DNA from: Aquatica leii
Lineage: Eukaryota; Arthropoda; Insecta; Coleoptera; Lampyridae
Reading direction: 5' to 3'
DNA: 64,000 nucleotides
Assembly (NCBI GenBank): GCA_035610365.1
Contig: CM069435.1
Location: 82,059,389 to 82,123,388 of the forward strand
Of the stretch, positions 1-12,520 are shown piece by piece. The notes beneath the pieces were generated by a model, which had not been told where the DNA came from, searched no databases, and saw nothing but the letters and a program-made list of their open reading frames with translations. How positions within the stretch are numbered: the first letter of the stretch is position 1; each line of letters opens with the position of its first letter. The translations under genes and the position numbers were made by a program.

Positions 1-1474
1 TCTTGATTAAGATTACTTACATAGAAAACAACAAATATTAGTATATGGTAGTTAGAGACTTAACAAAAGTACTATAATTTTTAAATTGGCTTATATAACT
101 GTATGTACAAAATAAAAGTTAAATTGTATAAATGAATTATACCGGCGGCGGAAATTCAGCCACTTCCAGTCAATTAAACAAGTTTTGGTGACTACGGGTG
201 GATTAACTGCAGAAAACGTATTACAAATCATTATTAAACTAACGAAAATAACTAAATTTTAGGTTAATGCCGATTTTCAAATGATACTTTACTGGAGGTC
301 TTTTACATTGAATCGGAGAGTGATGTTACAGAGACAACGAAAAGGTTCGGTTTGCGACAAAGTTTACTCGTAAGCTATGGTAATCGAAAAATAGGTTATT
401 CTTTCTACAATACTAACAAGATGATATGACGGAAGTAACGTCGTGAACGCACGGTGCCACAAAGATCTTGTTACGTTGTGTCGACGTCGGGTTACTAATC
501 GGTGCGTACAATAAAAGCAAACGCCTTGCTAGTAGCACCACAGGGTGTGGTTTTTGCTTTCTAAAATTGCAAAAAATATTTAATACTGATTTCATGCGCC
601 AAGGTGTTCCGTTACTCTTTTTATCGTGGCAAAAGAAGAACTAATTAAACACTCATTGAAAATCCACAACGCTCGATCAGCTATTTACAGGTAATTAAAC
701 GTATTACAAATTGTTAAACTATGCAATACAAATTTTAGCGGAAACAAATGGTAAACTAAAAAGTTTTTCGATTTATAACCGGATGGTTTGAATAGGGAAT
801 TCAACGTTTAGTTTAGAAGTGGACGGTCTGAATAGGAGATTCAAAGTTAAAGTGTATAAAACGGACGTCGGCTTTATGTAGTGCACGGTATCAGTGATAT
901 CAAACGTAACTTTTTAACCATTTGTAAATTGTAAACACGTACATCTTCTTCCCTTGCACAAGTTAATAAAAAAACTTTGTTTCAATTGCGGTTAAAATGA
1001 CCGATGTCAATTTTAATTTGCTTCTAACTTCTAACTAAAGTGATTAATGATATAATTTCTTAGAAATTTTTGTTTGCATTGTGCACGGATATCATAACCG
1101 CTACTATTATTTCCTAATCTGCATTTCTTGACATATTTCTAAACATTTATACTAACCGCTAATTATAATTCCAAGTAAGTAAAATAGTTTTGAATAATGA
1201 TATTTTTAATAACTATACACTTCCCAGAAGTTTTAAAACATCAGTAAGTATTATTATTCGTGCATATTGCATCAAAAACTTTAGATACTTTACGTTACAA
1301 AATCTTAAGCTTTCGCCCTTGTCATGTTTAGTCTCTCCTTGAGAGCCAAAACAAAAAGTAGAACTTGGCCTTTGCCGTATTGTCGTTTGTGAACCCAAAC
1401 AAACTAGTTTGTTTGCAGTAAGTTGGTGGTTTTTTTGCTATCAAAACTTTATTTTCATTTTTCATTTAGTGATA
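1..1474. other. AT-rich sequence, nothing recognised
   Basis: No coding region, RNA gene or repeat structure was recognised here. Open frames are around 60 codons, without family motifs, and are expected by chance in DNA of this composition. Confidence 0.5.
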
Positions 1475-1745
1475 GGTGATTACGAACGAGAAATAGCATG
1501 GTTACAAAAACTTTGGGGCAAAGTATAAGCTTAAGAACTGATTGACGGGAAATCAGATAATGACGAAGAACAGTTACAATATGCTGATCATAAATTTGAA
1601 TTGGTGGATGACATCCCACTAGCGTATTTAATCCAGTATGTGGAAGATCATGAAACAACTATTTGGAATAAAAATCCTCCAAAAATATCAAAATCTTTAT
1701 CTCGCAATATAATAAAGTTTTATCCTGAGCCAAAAACGAAGATAA
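1475..1745 (+). pseudogene. piggyBac-type transposase, N-terminal fragment
   Basis: The plus strand reads as a decayed piece of a piggyBac-family transposase, the part just before the catalytic core. The clearest stretch is near 1,650-1,730, where translation gives a tryptophan followed by a basic stretch with a double proline and then an RNII-type segment ending in a proline-containing motif, the usual 'W-x-K-x-PP ... NI ... PG' signature of the family. Acidic residues precede it, as in other piggyBac N termini. At least two stop codons interrupt the frame near 1,530. No ATG start, TTAA target site or terminal repeat was identified. It could be the front end of the fragment at 5.7-6.6 kb, separated by about 4 kb of other DNA, or an independent relic. 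The family call is by motif only. Confidence 0.45.
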
Positions 1746-4700
1746 AAATAAATTATTATTAATCAATCGTCGGCAGCTGTTTTAGTGCTGAAAAGACTTA
1801 TAGGGAGCTTGATTCGAAAGCTCGTGTAACAAAACGATGAAACAAATCTGGAACTTGCGGTGGTGCACAATTTCACTTAATTTTTTGTATTTTTCGGATG
1901 CAACGTTTATTATTATTAAACAAGATATTCTTTATCGTGTAACTTTGCACACTTGCATCTTCTAAACTATAGAAAGTAATTATACCCTTCCCGGACTTTT
2001 TTATAATAAATTTTGTCCTCAATAAAAATGTATATGTGCAACTTTCCTCTATCTTGTAACGTTTTAGGGTAATCGTTTATTTGTTATTCTCATATCATAT
2101 TTCAATGGTCGAAAATAACGATCGACATAACAATCACTGGTAAAATAGGTTTGCTGTATCGATATTTTAATTATATCGATATGTCGCCCACTATCTTGCA
2201 ATCCTTATTTTGGAAAAAGTATCGCCTTTAAAAAAAACGAAGAGTGCTATACGACCACCGAAGTATAAGACTGAATAGAACATGGGACACGCGCCGTGCT
2301 GTCGTAAAACATCTGACCGGTAGATTTTAAAATAGAAAAAATCCAGAGTAAAACTACCTGGTATGAAATAAAATTCAAATGTTTGCTACGACCTCCATTA
2401 AGTGACGCACATCATCCCTCAATAGCCCCAATTTTCTATTGAATAATGGTTTTAATTAATACGTAAAAGTATAAGCATCTTGTATTAATTCGAAATAAAA
2501 CTGAGTTGCAAACACACCGTTACATAACTTACATCTTTTTCATACATTTTGTTTACGTAGTTACTTCAAACGGGTCGCTGTTTTTGCGTAAAACGCTCCT
2601 TTGCCTAAATAAAAGAATACGTTTCTAACCTTACTTTCTTAAATACACGGTAAAACTGAAAAGATTCTTTTTTGATTGCATTTTCCAGTTCTTCGTATAA
2701 TGCAACGCCCAAAACATTTTCAAAATTCATTTTTTCATACAAAAAAAGCTCTCAAGTCTATACATCACAGTCGTTATGTTTATAGCGGTTACCAAAACGC
2801 CGCCGTTATGTCATAATTGTTATGGTTCAAAATAACGAGAGTGGATAACGAGAGTCGGTATGAGTGGAACCGTTATAAGTTATACAGCATACCGATTTTA
2901 CAAAAGTAACGATTCGGCTAGATAACGACATCGCTATTCATAAGGAGAGTGATATAGCATCAGGTTGATTGTCTGAGAACATAATTCAACCCATGTGAAC
3001 CCTGGGGGCGACGGTCCAACAGTGTGAAAACTCTATAAAACGCAGCAGAAGTAAACACACGTGTCCGAAAAAAGAACAGGTTATTGTACTAGCAAAAATT
3101 CACCGTAGCTTGCAGGTGTCCTTTTAGTACGTTGATTTGTTTTCCCGCTGTGGGAATAAATCTAAGAAAATTAAGCAAATCATCTTAATACAACAATTGT
3201 GGCGGTTTCGATGCAGGTATGGTTTACAAGAAAAACAACTCCACACTGACAAAGGTATCCTTACCCGCAAAAAAGCTGCAGTGCTTAAACAAAACAGTAG
3301 TTTAATAAACCTGATTTATAAAGTTTTATAATAAAAACTATCAGTAATTACTAGTTTAAATTATAAACGATTTTACTGTAGTTATCAGCATAGAAAAAAT
3401 TATGTGAAATAAAACTTGAGTAAATTTTGAATGGTAAAACTGTATCAACAGTCAGGCAATTCAAAAAATTATTACAATTATTAGCGTTATAAAACTGTTA
3501 AGATTTGAGAAAAGAATCATATTACAGCAAAGTTCATCTCTTTAATGCTTTTTTATAATCAGTAACGCATTTGTTTAATATTAATAGAAAAAAAAATAGT
3601 AGCATCGGTAAATTTTTATTCCATTTGTAGCATACAGCGCCGCCCAACAACAAACGTAGTAACATCTTAAAGGTAGTAAAGGGCACAACGCCGCTTTTAA
3701 CAGATTGAGTAAAAAAAGGAAAAGCCAATTCGCAGATATGGTACTGAGAGCGTTCGTGAACTTAACCAATCAGAAAAAAACGTTTTAGGATATAAAGTCA
3801 AAATTGGGTACAAAGAAAGAGAAGAGTTTTAAACGAAGGTTTTAAAAACGACGCGGTGCAAAAACGAAAAAAGTTACATACGGGAGTTTTTCTTTTGAAA
3901 AGTCAGTAATTAGTAAAATTTATTTGGATATGCGTTTGTAAGTTTTTTATTTGATTATTGTACAAGAGATACGATGAATTGAGATACTATCTAACGCGAG
4001 CAAATTGAAAATAACTATTTAAATTTAATTCTATCGTTTAACGAGTTTTTTGTTTGTTTTTTTGTTGTAAAGTGAGAGAGCAAATTTAATATTTTCTTTT
4101 CTTTGTCTTTGGCAATTGACGGATTGCTAAAAAAATTAGTTTTACTTTTTTGCGCCGAAAGATTACGCTAAGAACATCTAGAGAATGTTATAAAAATGCA
4201 TGTCGATTATTTCACGTCGCGAAATGTTTTTATTGCAAGTCCAGTCTGCTGTAAGTCTTCTTTAGATATGACGGTGAATCGCAAACGCGACAAACTGTTG
4301 AAAAAAACAGTTTTTAAACTGTGGATGTACATTTCCAAAGGTGAAATCTCTACTTTGAAACTTTTACATCTGAAAGGATGTGGCAACGTAACTCGAATCG
4401 TGTCATAATCTTAGAAGCTGTTGAATTGTGAACCGTTAAATCTCTGGTAAAGTCCAGTAATCATTTTGTTTTGTTTTTTTTTTAAAAACGTGTGCGAACT
4501 AATTAGAGTGTGGTGAAACAATTGCCAGGGATCACGCGATATAAATTGTTTACTTAATCCGACCGTATTCGATCAAAGTCTGGCAACATTTCTGAAAGTT
4601 CCACTTTGGCTTTAAAATTGATTTAAAATTTATTCGAATGCTTTTAACCGTATCTTAGTCAACAGAAAATGGCAGTCAGTGGACGTGAGGCTCAATTTGT

Positions 4701-5739
4701 TCGGCCTTTTCTCACATAACATGCTTGTGAGCTTTGTGAAGGTGATTTTTTTGCCTTGAAAATATATTGTGTCAAATAAAGTTCGATGTTTTAAGATTTT
4801 TTGCTTACGTTGTGTTTTTTACCGTACATCGATTGGAAAAACCTAAGCGTTACTAACACAACCCAAATATTTCCTAATACCCGTTGCCTAAACAAAGCTT
4901 AGATTTGAGAAAATAAATAAATACGCCCATTCACTACATTAAAGCTTTACAACCAAAACATCGCGCCTCAATGTTGGTGCCAACAATGGACTACTGATGG
5001 AAGAAAACCGCGAATTTATGACAGTTTATTGAGCATTTTGTTAGCGATTTGAAAAGATTAGCCCAAAATACAAATTTTTGTGCTTCTCTAAAAAAAATTT
5101 CTATGAAACATATACGCTCCAGTTTGCAGTCAATTCGCACTAAACTATTACATACTACTAAATCTATAAATTGGAAACAACAGCCGGAAGTGTTTGGATT
5201 TAGAATTTTTAATACTAATTGTAACGCCGGTCCATTTACATGCTATGATTTTTGTTCAAGTGCACGGATTTAAGATAACGCAATTGGGTTTCTCCTTAGA
5301 TATGTCACTGGGAACTACGTTTTATCAGCACGCAACAATTCTTGATAATTAACGGTCTCGCTCATCATTTGTTATCACAAAAAATTCTCCATGGTGTTGT
5401 TGATTCATTATCTTCCTGCGATGAAGAGGTTATGAGAAACAATTCGCAAGCCATTTCATGGACAAATGTTTTATACAAACAATTGGTGAATTATCATACG
5501 ACTCTATTCTCATTTATTATGCACCTGGAATACTAGTTATTTCTGTTTTTTAATTTTTTTATTACTTATGTATGCATTCTTATTTTTGAAAATCGCAATA
5601 AACCTTGTTCATTATATTACGTATGTGATATTGTGTTTGTTTTCAACACCTTCCGATAGTTGCAAAATTTGCAATATCTGTGAATTTTTTCCAGGTGTTT
5701 CTGTTAATGAAATTGTTACCTTTAAAAAATTCGTCTAAA
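1746..5739. other. AT-rich sequence without supported genes
   Basis: Short open frames at 4,196-4,408, 5,049-5,273 and 5,342-5,536 (64-74 codons, plus strand) match no family I recognise and are not called as genes. A short repetitive patch around 2,790-2,960 repeats words such as 'ataacgagag' and 'gttat'. Nothing else was identified. Confidence 0.45.
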
Positions 5740-6560
5740 TTATCAAAAGGAAAAAGATGCAAGAGCTACATGTAAAAATGAAATAAAAGCGCTGCTAGGC
5801 TTGCTTTATCTAGCAGGATTATTGAGGGTAAGTCCTATTATAAACACGTTTTAAAATGTACCCATGGACAATTAGTTTTCGTCTTGCAAAAGAACTATTC
5901 GGATGCAAAACAACAATGGTTGGTACGTTTAGGAAAAATAAACGAGAAATACCCGAAAAATTTCTAAACGCAAAAAAGAGGAAAATATGCAGCACATCAT
6001 TTTACTTTTGTATGTCCCCAAGAAAAACAAAATTGTTACATTGATATCTATATTACATAACAATGGCAAAATAGACGTCTAAGTAGGCGATATTAAAAAG
6101 CCATCTATAATCACTTTTTACAATAAAACTAAAGGAGGGGTGGACAAAGTGAATGAAATGAACGGATCATACACCGTTGCTCAAAAGTGCAAGATGGCTA
6201 TTGACATTTTTTTTTGCTTATTAACATTGATGGCATAAATACTAAATACTTGTGATTTATGATGAAAACACTGAAAGTAATATGACGAAAAGACTTTTTT
6301 TTAAAAAACATTGCAAGAGCCGTATGTAAAGATCATTTGGAGAAAAAAAATGAAGATCGACAATCTACACAAAAAAAAATTTCAAATACTTGAAATAGAA
6401 ATTCCAACAGTGTAAACCATAACCATGAATGATATCAGGAAGATGTGCATTCTGCTCAAAAACTTTAAGACGCAATCACAGCGCAATTCTTGCCAAAGGT
6501 GGAGAACATATGTTCAAAATATGTTGCTTGTGTGCTAAAACTGAAGATAGCTCTCTTGAT
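5740..6560 (+). pseudogene. piggyBac-type transposase remnant, internally deleted
   Basis: Three separated blocks on the plus strand match piggyBac transposase in the right order. At 5,742-5,828 the translation contains E-I-K-A-L-L-G-L-L-Y-L-A-G, the conserved helix after the N-terminal domain. At 5,856-6,040 it contains T-T-M-V-G-T-F-R-K-N-K-R-E-I-P, the block after the second catalytic aspartate. At 6,110-6,210 it contains F-Y-N-K-T-K-G-G-V-D, which holds the third catalytic aspartate. A paired-cysteine patch (C-A-F-C) near 6,440 fits the C-terminal cysteine-rich finger that binds the transposon ends. The region between blocks one and two is missing, including the first catalytic aspartate, and several frameshifts occur. 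It cannot encode active transposase. Terminal repeats were not found. Confidence 0.7.
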
Positions 6561-7499
6561 AGTAATGAGTGAAAGACTAAAAAAAAGCCCCCCAAAAAGA
6601 TATTAGAAAATAAACTATATATCAAAATTTTTATTTGCAACAAACCATTGCTAATTATAATAATTTTTTTAAATGAAATGCTGCAATATAACGCTCTCTT
6701 AAATTAATTATTTGATATGTACGGATAAAATATTATGTAAATATCACATATTGTGTACATCCTCATTATGTAACAATTAATTTTTCAAGATAAATAAATA
6801 ATTCAAAAATTATTTAATAACAGAATATAATAATATTAAATATAATAATATAAAATAGGTAAACAAGATAAACTAGTAACCTATAACCTTTAAGGTGCAT
6901 TATATTCAATTATAAAACTCAATATGTCTAATTTCTTTTACAGAATCATTAATAATATATTCTTTAAAAACACATTCGTGTTAAAAAATACATTTTTAAG
7001 TATTTAATAAAAAGAATCTTTAATGAATGTTAAGGGATTACTATACTGATAACTGTTATATATATATTTTTTAATCAACTTAAACAAGAATATGACATTG
7101 CTGAAATAAATTTAAATTAAAAAGAAATATCAGTTTTATTCAAATATACTTACGTAGACAAAACAAGAAATTATACTTATTTTCATCCAAGACTGCAAAA
7201 ATTGTTGTATGCACTTCACATCACCCAAAACACAGAACTAAAGTGTTAATTAGATGCACGACTTCTTTATAGTTCATATTATAGACTATTTGGTGCAGGC
7301 TTTATTGCGTTCTTGTATAAACCTGTATAGACAAGCCTGACTCACCGCGATATCTGTAATTACTTGTATTTTATGCACCTGTCTATATTTATATTTTACT
7401 TAGAAAGTAAAAATCGCTAATAATTTATTCATTGTTATTTATTTTAACTTCTATATTAATAAAAATAGGTCATATTTTTTAAATTTTATATTAAACCTT
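6561..7499. other. AT-rich sequence, nothing recognised
   Basis: Very AT-rich, with simple runs such as a short TA repeat near 7,060. No coding or structural feature was recognised. Confidence 0.5.
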
Positions 7500-7612
7500 G
7501 CGCGTACCTTCTGACGTTCAGGAACCCCCAAGTCAACTTAAATTTTTTATGCACCCCCTGAATGATCTCGGAGACTTTTAGGGATCCGCAGGGACTACTT
7601 TGGAAACCACTG
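7500..7612 (-). repeat. hAT-type terminal region
   Basis: Read on the minus strand this begins CAGTGGTTTCCAAAG and continues with alternating G-rich and C-rich words (CCTGCGGATCCC, GGGGGTTCC). That pattern is typical of the ends of hAT-superfamily elements and their MITEs, whose termini often begin CAGTGGTT followed by a GC-rich subterminal stretch. The GC content stands out against the AT-rich surroundings. A possible 8-bp target duplication would be ctaaagct at 7,613-7,620, but I could not find the matching opposite end, so the element's length is unknown. It may be a solitary end. Confidence 0.5.
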
Positions 7613-10600
7613 CTAAAGCTGTTAATAGTTTAAAAATTTAATGTAAAGTGTTATTGAAAACCGTTGAACATGTGTTTTAAATCATTATTTTTAGAATAAA
7701 AATTTATGAAGAAAAAATATTATATTCAGTGAAAAGCTAAAATTAGTTGCTAACTAATACTTTTCAGAAGATTTAACTGGACCTAAACAAACGTAAATTA
7801 CAACGATTTTATTCAAAAATCATATAATAATGTATAACAAAGATAAATAGGTGTACAGTTAAATATCTAAGACCAATACTTTGAGAGAACAATAAATATT
7901 AAAATTGCTCCAAATAATACAATATCATTGTTAATCAATAAATTTAATTAGAGGATAACAAACAATGCAGTTGTAAAACTAGTTCAAATTAGAAAAAAAA
8001 AATATTAGTAATGAAATGTTATAAAAAGTCAATAACTTATTGCGAGACAAGTATAATACAGCGTTGAATACAAAAAACAAGCCTCAGTGTTATTCCTTAA
8101 TACATTGGGATTACTTTTGTGTACTACAAAAGACCTACTCCTTTCTTGATTAAATCTATACTTTTTTAAACTAAGAAAAGAAAACAATTTTACAAAAAAA
8201 ATGGATTATATTGCATTACCTGTCTATAAATCCAAGATTCAATTTAATTCCAATAAAGTCACACTCGAAGAAGTCCTTGTGTAAATTACTGAAGCAAGGG
8301 CTTCCCTAGACTAATCATTATTACCCTATCGGTTCAAAACCATTAGCTGTTGTAAAAGAAAAGATTAATGCCGACATTGCCGTACAGGGAAGAATTAATT
8401 AAACCGGCCGGTAATTATCTACAACTGGAAATCTTAGGGACAGCTAGTTGACACAAACGTAGATACTATAAAACGACTCCAATATTAATGGGTTTGGTAG
8501 TGACGTCCTTATAATTGCAATACTACGCGTGTAGATTTATTTAACTAGGTCTGCCTGTTTTGATAAATTTGTTTTAATTTTATCGGGTACGTGCAGAAAC
8601 AGTTTAAATATACATTTACTCAATTAACACAAAAGTAGCGCACGCAATTTATGGTATTATTTGTACAATTTAAAAACTGCTGACTAAAAAAATATTTGAT
8701 CGTAATCGTAAAAAATACCGTATAGTAATCGTAAATCTTTGTTTGTGATGGTATAAAATTTTGTTTTTTTTTCCTAAGCTGCGACGGCATTTTTTGTGTT
8801 AGTCAATCATTATTCAACTTTATGTTTTATCCGATTTGGTTAATGCGCATTGATAAAACAGAAGCAAACAAGTCGTAATAATAAACATTAAATTACTTAT
8901 GACAATGAACCGTTCACAGAAGTTTCAGTTTATATATATTTTTAGACTATGATTTATTGAGCTTTTTACGTGATATCAAATATAATTACTTTTGATACTT
9001 AGATGTCTGAATCACAAGTAATAATTTAAATTTCAAGTTAATTCAAATACATAACTTTTTAAATTATAAAACACATTACGACTTTTCTGTCTACCGTTAA
9101 ATATAGATTTCCCTTAATCTGTTTCATCTTCCACAATGCTGCACCTTAGTCATTATTTATTTTTATAAATCAGATGATTTTTGCGTTTTTATTGCTGCGA
9201 TTCTCAATTTAGTAGATCTATCAATTAATACTGTTTAAGGTAATATGTTTTAAAAATTTACCAATTTTTAGCTACCTATTGTGTTGTATGAAGAAGTATG
9301 TTGTAGCTTTTGATACGTTTTTTACGATACGCAACAACAATATTTAGAACTGTGTATATTCACTACTGGCTAGCAGCATTGCATTTACCGTACAGCAAAA
9401 TTCTAACTTTAATTTAGATATCTTTGGCACAGAAATACATAAATCGTTGGTTGGTGCAGAATAAGAAAAAAATGTTTTGTTTTTAGCGGTCAATTGTAAT
9501 CTCTGTCTACTTATGCAGTTGGTTCTCTCTTGGTACAGCAATACAGCAATTGCAAAATTCAAATCTTTTAACACTTGCTGGCCTATACACAAAAAAAGCA
9601 AACCTTATTGCATAAAGCCTGATTTAAATTGATAAACAAAGATTATTTACAAAATCTGTGATTTAAAACAAACACGGGTTGGATAAACGTTGTTTTAGTT
9701 AATACAATTACGTTTAAAATAATATAATAATTATTTGCTAAAAACGCGATTTTTCAGTTTCATCAACGTCCAAAATCGATGATTACATTGACAGATCTGA
9801 TTTATGTTAGATCAATTACGATAACATGAAATCTAAAAATATCATCAGATTTGTTTTTTTTTGGAAGTAAAATTAGGTGTTAATTTAGATTGTGGTTACC
9901 GCCAAATTGTAGTAAACTTTTACCTCTACATTTTAAAACTATAGTGCCAATAAGAATAACATAGTAAGTCGTTATTGCTGTCCTCAATTAGCTATTCTAA
10001 ATTTAAGTAAACATATAGTTCCCTTAGTAATATTCTTGTATGATTGCAACCAACAAGCTCTTTCCAGCGGATCCTGGCAACAATCACGACACCACGGCTA
10101 GCTGAGATGTCGGTGAATAGGCGTGGTTGCTATTACAAAAAAATAAAAATGGGCGCCATTCCTTCAAAAATATTATAAAAGTAACGTAAGACTTACCTCT
10201 TGACTTTGAGTTGCACGTAATTCTATTGGCCACTCTTGTATAATACCCACACTTTAAAATGCAGTTTTGCATTCTGCGATTTAAAATAGCTACTACCGGC
10301 GTTGAATACGAACAATTACTACTGTTACTCAATTGGTTCAAGCCCTGAACGTTAACAACACTACCGTAAAGTGGGGTTACTTTGTGACAGTTTTTATGTT
10401 TTTTTTTTAAATAATATTTCATTAGCTATTGGTCTAAATGAATTAATTATTACATGGCAGAAAGATTTAACCTTTCTCTTTCATATTCTGGCTGCAAAAT
10501 TTCATTTTCGATTATAGAAAAAAATATATTTATAAAATAAAGTGTCACAATGTTACCTCAAAGGTTACATTGTGACACTCGTATTTTTGATATAAAATGC

Positions 10601-11385
10601 CGTTAGATTGCAATATTGTCACAAATAAACCCCTTAATAATCATTAGAGAGCTAAAATACCCAAACCGGATCGTTAAAAAGTTTCATTTAGTGATAGATA
10701 AGATGTTTAAGGAACGGAAACTTTAATACCAAATAAGGAATATAAAAAAATGAACTTTTATTCTATATAAGTACTTTGAAACGTAAAATACATGAATATA
10801 TCTTCGGAAGAAAACGAAACCTGTTAAACTTAGTGTACTAAACACTAAAAATAAAAAGTAGACAGGTATATTATGTATTCAAAAGTAAAAAAATTTAATC
10901 AAGAAGGCGGTGCGATTCTGAAACATCAAATAATTCTCGCTTTTCTCGTTGCACTGGTTTACTTATTGTCATAATAATTTCACTATTATTATAAAATATT
11001 TTATCTTTTCCCTGTGACCATTTCCATTGTCTTCCAAAAAGGATCATTACATTTACGTGTGCTCTTTTATTTATAGTTTTCGTAATTTCTCCTGGGAAAT
11101 ACTTCCTATCGATTTATCTATTTTTTTAAAAACTCAGACGGAAATTTTTCAGTACATGTCCTGTCATCACTTTCTGCATATTGGAATTCTTTTTTGTCGG
11201 CACTGGTATCTGAAGAATAATAAAGTTCACGTATTCTCCTAAAGTTTATCAAGGTCTACACTGGAATCATCTTTAATTGAATCCACAGTACTGATATTAT
11301 CAAAATCTGTGGCGCTTATACTTGTCCCAGGCAGATCGGTCAGTCGTTTTTTTCTTCTTATTTGTCTCGTTCGTGTTGCTTCCAC
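7613..11385. other. AT-rich sequence with one strong hairpin
   Basis: Apart from the hairpin at 10,542-10,578, nothing is firmly recognised. The open frames at 9,344-9,601 (85 codons) and 10,084-10,422 (112 codons), both minus strand, show no motif I know. The second lies beside words shared with the hairpin and close to the Tigger remnant, so it may be untranslated transposon sequence. Confidence 0.4.
10542..10578. repeat. Near-perfect inverted repeat (17-bp arms, 3-bp loop)
   Basis: The arms GTGTCACAATGTTACCT and AGGTTACATTGTGACAC pair at 16 of 17 positions around a 3-base loop. A related word, tgtcacaaagtaacccc when read on the minus strand, occurs near 10,371-10,388. Shared terminal-repeat-like words beside a Tigger transposase remnant suggest fused or rearranged transposon ends, but this is inference. 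Confidence 0.6.
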
Positions 11386-12330
11386 TCATGTGTTGCTAAG
11401 ATGTGGCATAAAACTGTTTCCAACAACTGCAATTACTTCTTCAGCAACAATACGGCCGCACAAGCGGTTCAATACTTCTTCTCGGTTCAAAGAATAAAGT
11501 CCTGTTTTTCTAAGGCCCGCATTTAACTTTTTCACGACTCTCTCTGCTAACGTCTCCATTAACTGTTTTAGTAGACAAAGAAATTTGTCCTTTAGTACAA
11601 AGGTAAATTTGCTTCCGTGAGCAGTCTCCTTCCATTTGTTTAAAACTTTCCTCCAGTTTTCTTTCGTTGAACAAAAATGCGCCACATCCAATGGCTGGAG
11701 AAGGTGTGTAGTATTTGGTGGTAATGCGATAAAGCGAATACTATTATTTTCCCATTCTTTAATAACTTTCAGATTTAAGTGAGAACTCAGATTGTCACCA
11801 AGAATAACTTTTGGGCCATCAAGACGTTTCAATAGTGGAAGTAATTAATTTAGGAACCATTCTTGAAAAATTTGAAGATCAAACCACTCTAAACTTGTAC
11901 GGTTATACCGTTCATTAGGAGGACCATTTTCAGTTCATGTACACCACAGTTTTTGAGATTTCTAATTTATATAGAGTGGAGCTAATTTGATTTCGGTATT
12001 TCCGCATACCGTTATAGAAGTGCACATTTTTTGATGCATTTCTGATTCTTTTGGAGTACTTTGTTCCCTTTTTGGTGATTACTTTCTTCAATCCTGTGCC
12101 ATCCACTAAATTTGTTTAATCAAAATTCTATAAATTGGAGAAGGGATTCCTTGCATTTTTTTTAGAAATTATCGAAGAACGTGTATACAATTTCGTCGTC
12201 GGTTGCGGCCCTAGAATGTGAAAAATTTTGCGCTGAGAGAGTTCTTTCTGATGCTTTAGAAACAAATTTACTCGATCTGAAGCGGGAAAGTTTTATTGAA
12301 ACAACTTACATTCCTGTCCTGGCGATTTAA
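11386..12330 (-). pseudogene. Tigger/pogo-type (DDE_1) transposase remnant
   Basis: The minus strand carries a decayed transposase of the CENP-B/Tigger/pogo group. The best part is the open frame 11,832-11,386 (148 codons). It contains G-D-N-L-S-S-H, where the aspartate is the second catalytic residue, then L-P-P-N-T-T-H-L-L-Q-P-L-D, where the last aspartate is the third, then a K-x-x-W-R ... W-K segment. Upstream on the same strand (12,330-11,840), other frames give S-R-A-A-like words, an N-G-P-P-N-E-R-Y-N segment and W-F-D, all usual before the GDN block. Stops and frameshifts separate these pieces, and the N-terminal DNA-binding domain is not intact. No coding capacity for active transposase remains. 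Confidence 0.75.
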
Positions 12331-12520
12331 ATAGGATTTCGCAACGTATCTAAGGTCAAAAACAGTAGGTAACTAAAAATTCAAAAAAAAATTTCCTGTA
12401 TAAAATCTTAAGCTTCCGCGGTTATTTTGTTTATGGTTATAAGCAACTTTCGGCTTAGACCGTGTCGTAGTTAAATATCCAGACTTTTTAAACTTGGTCC
12501 TAGCTGATTAAATTCGAAAT

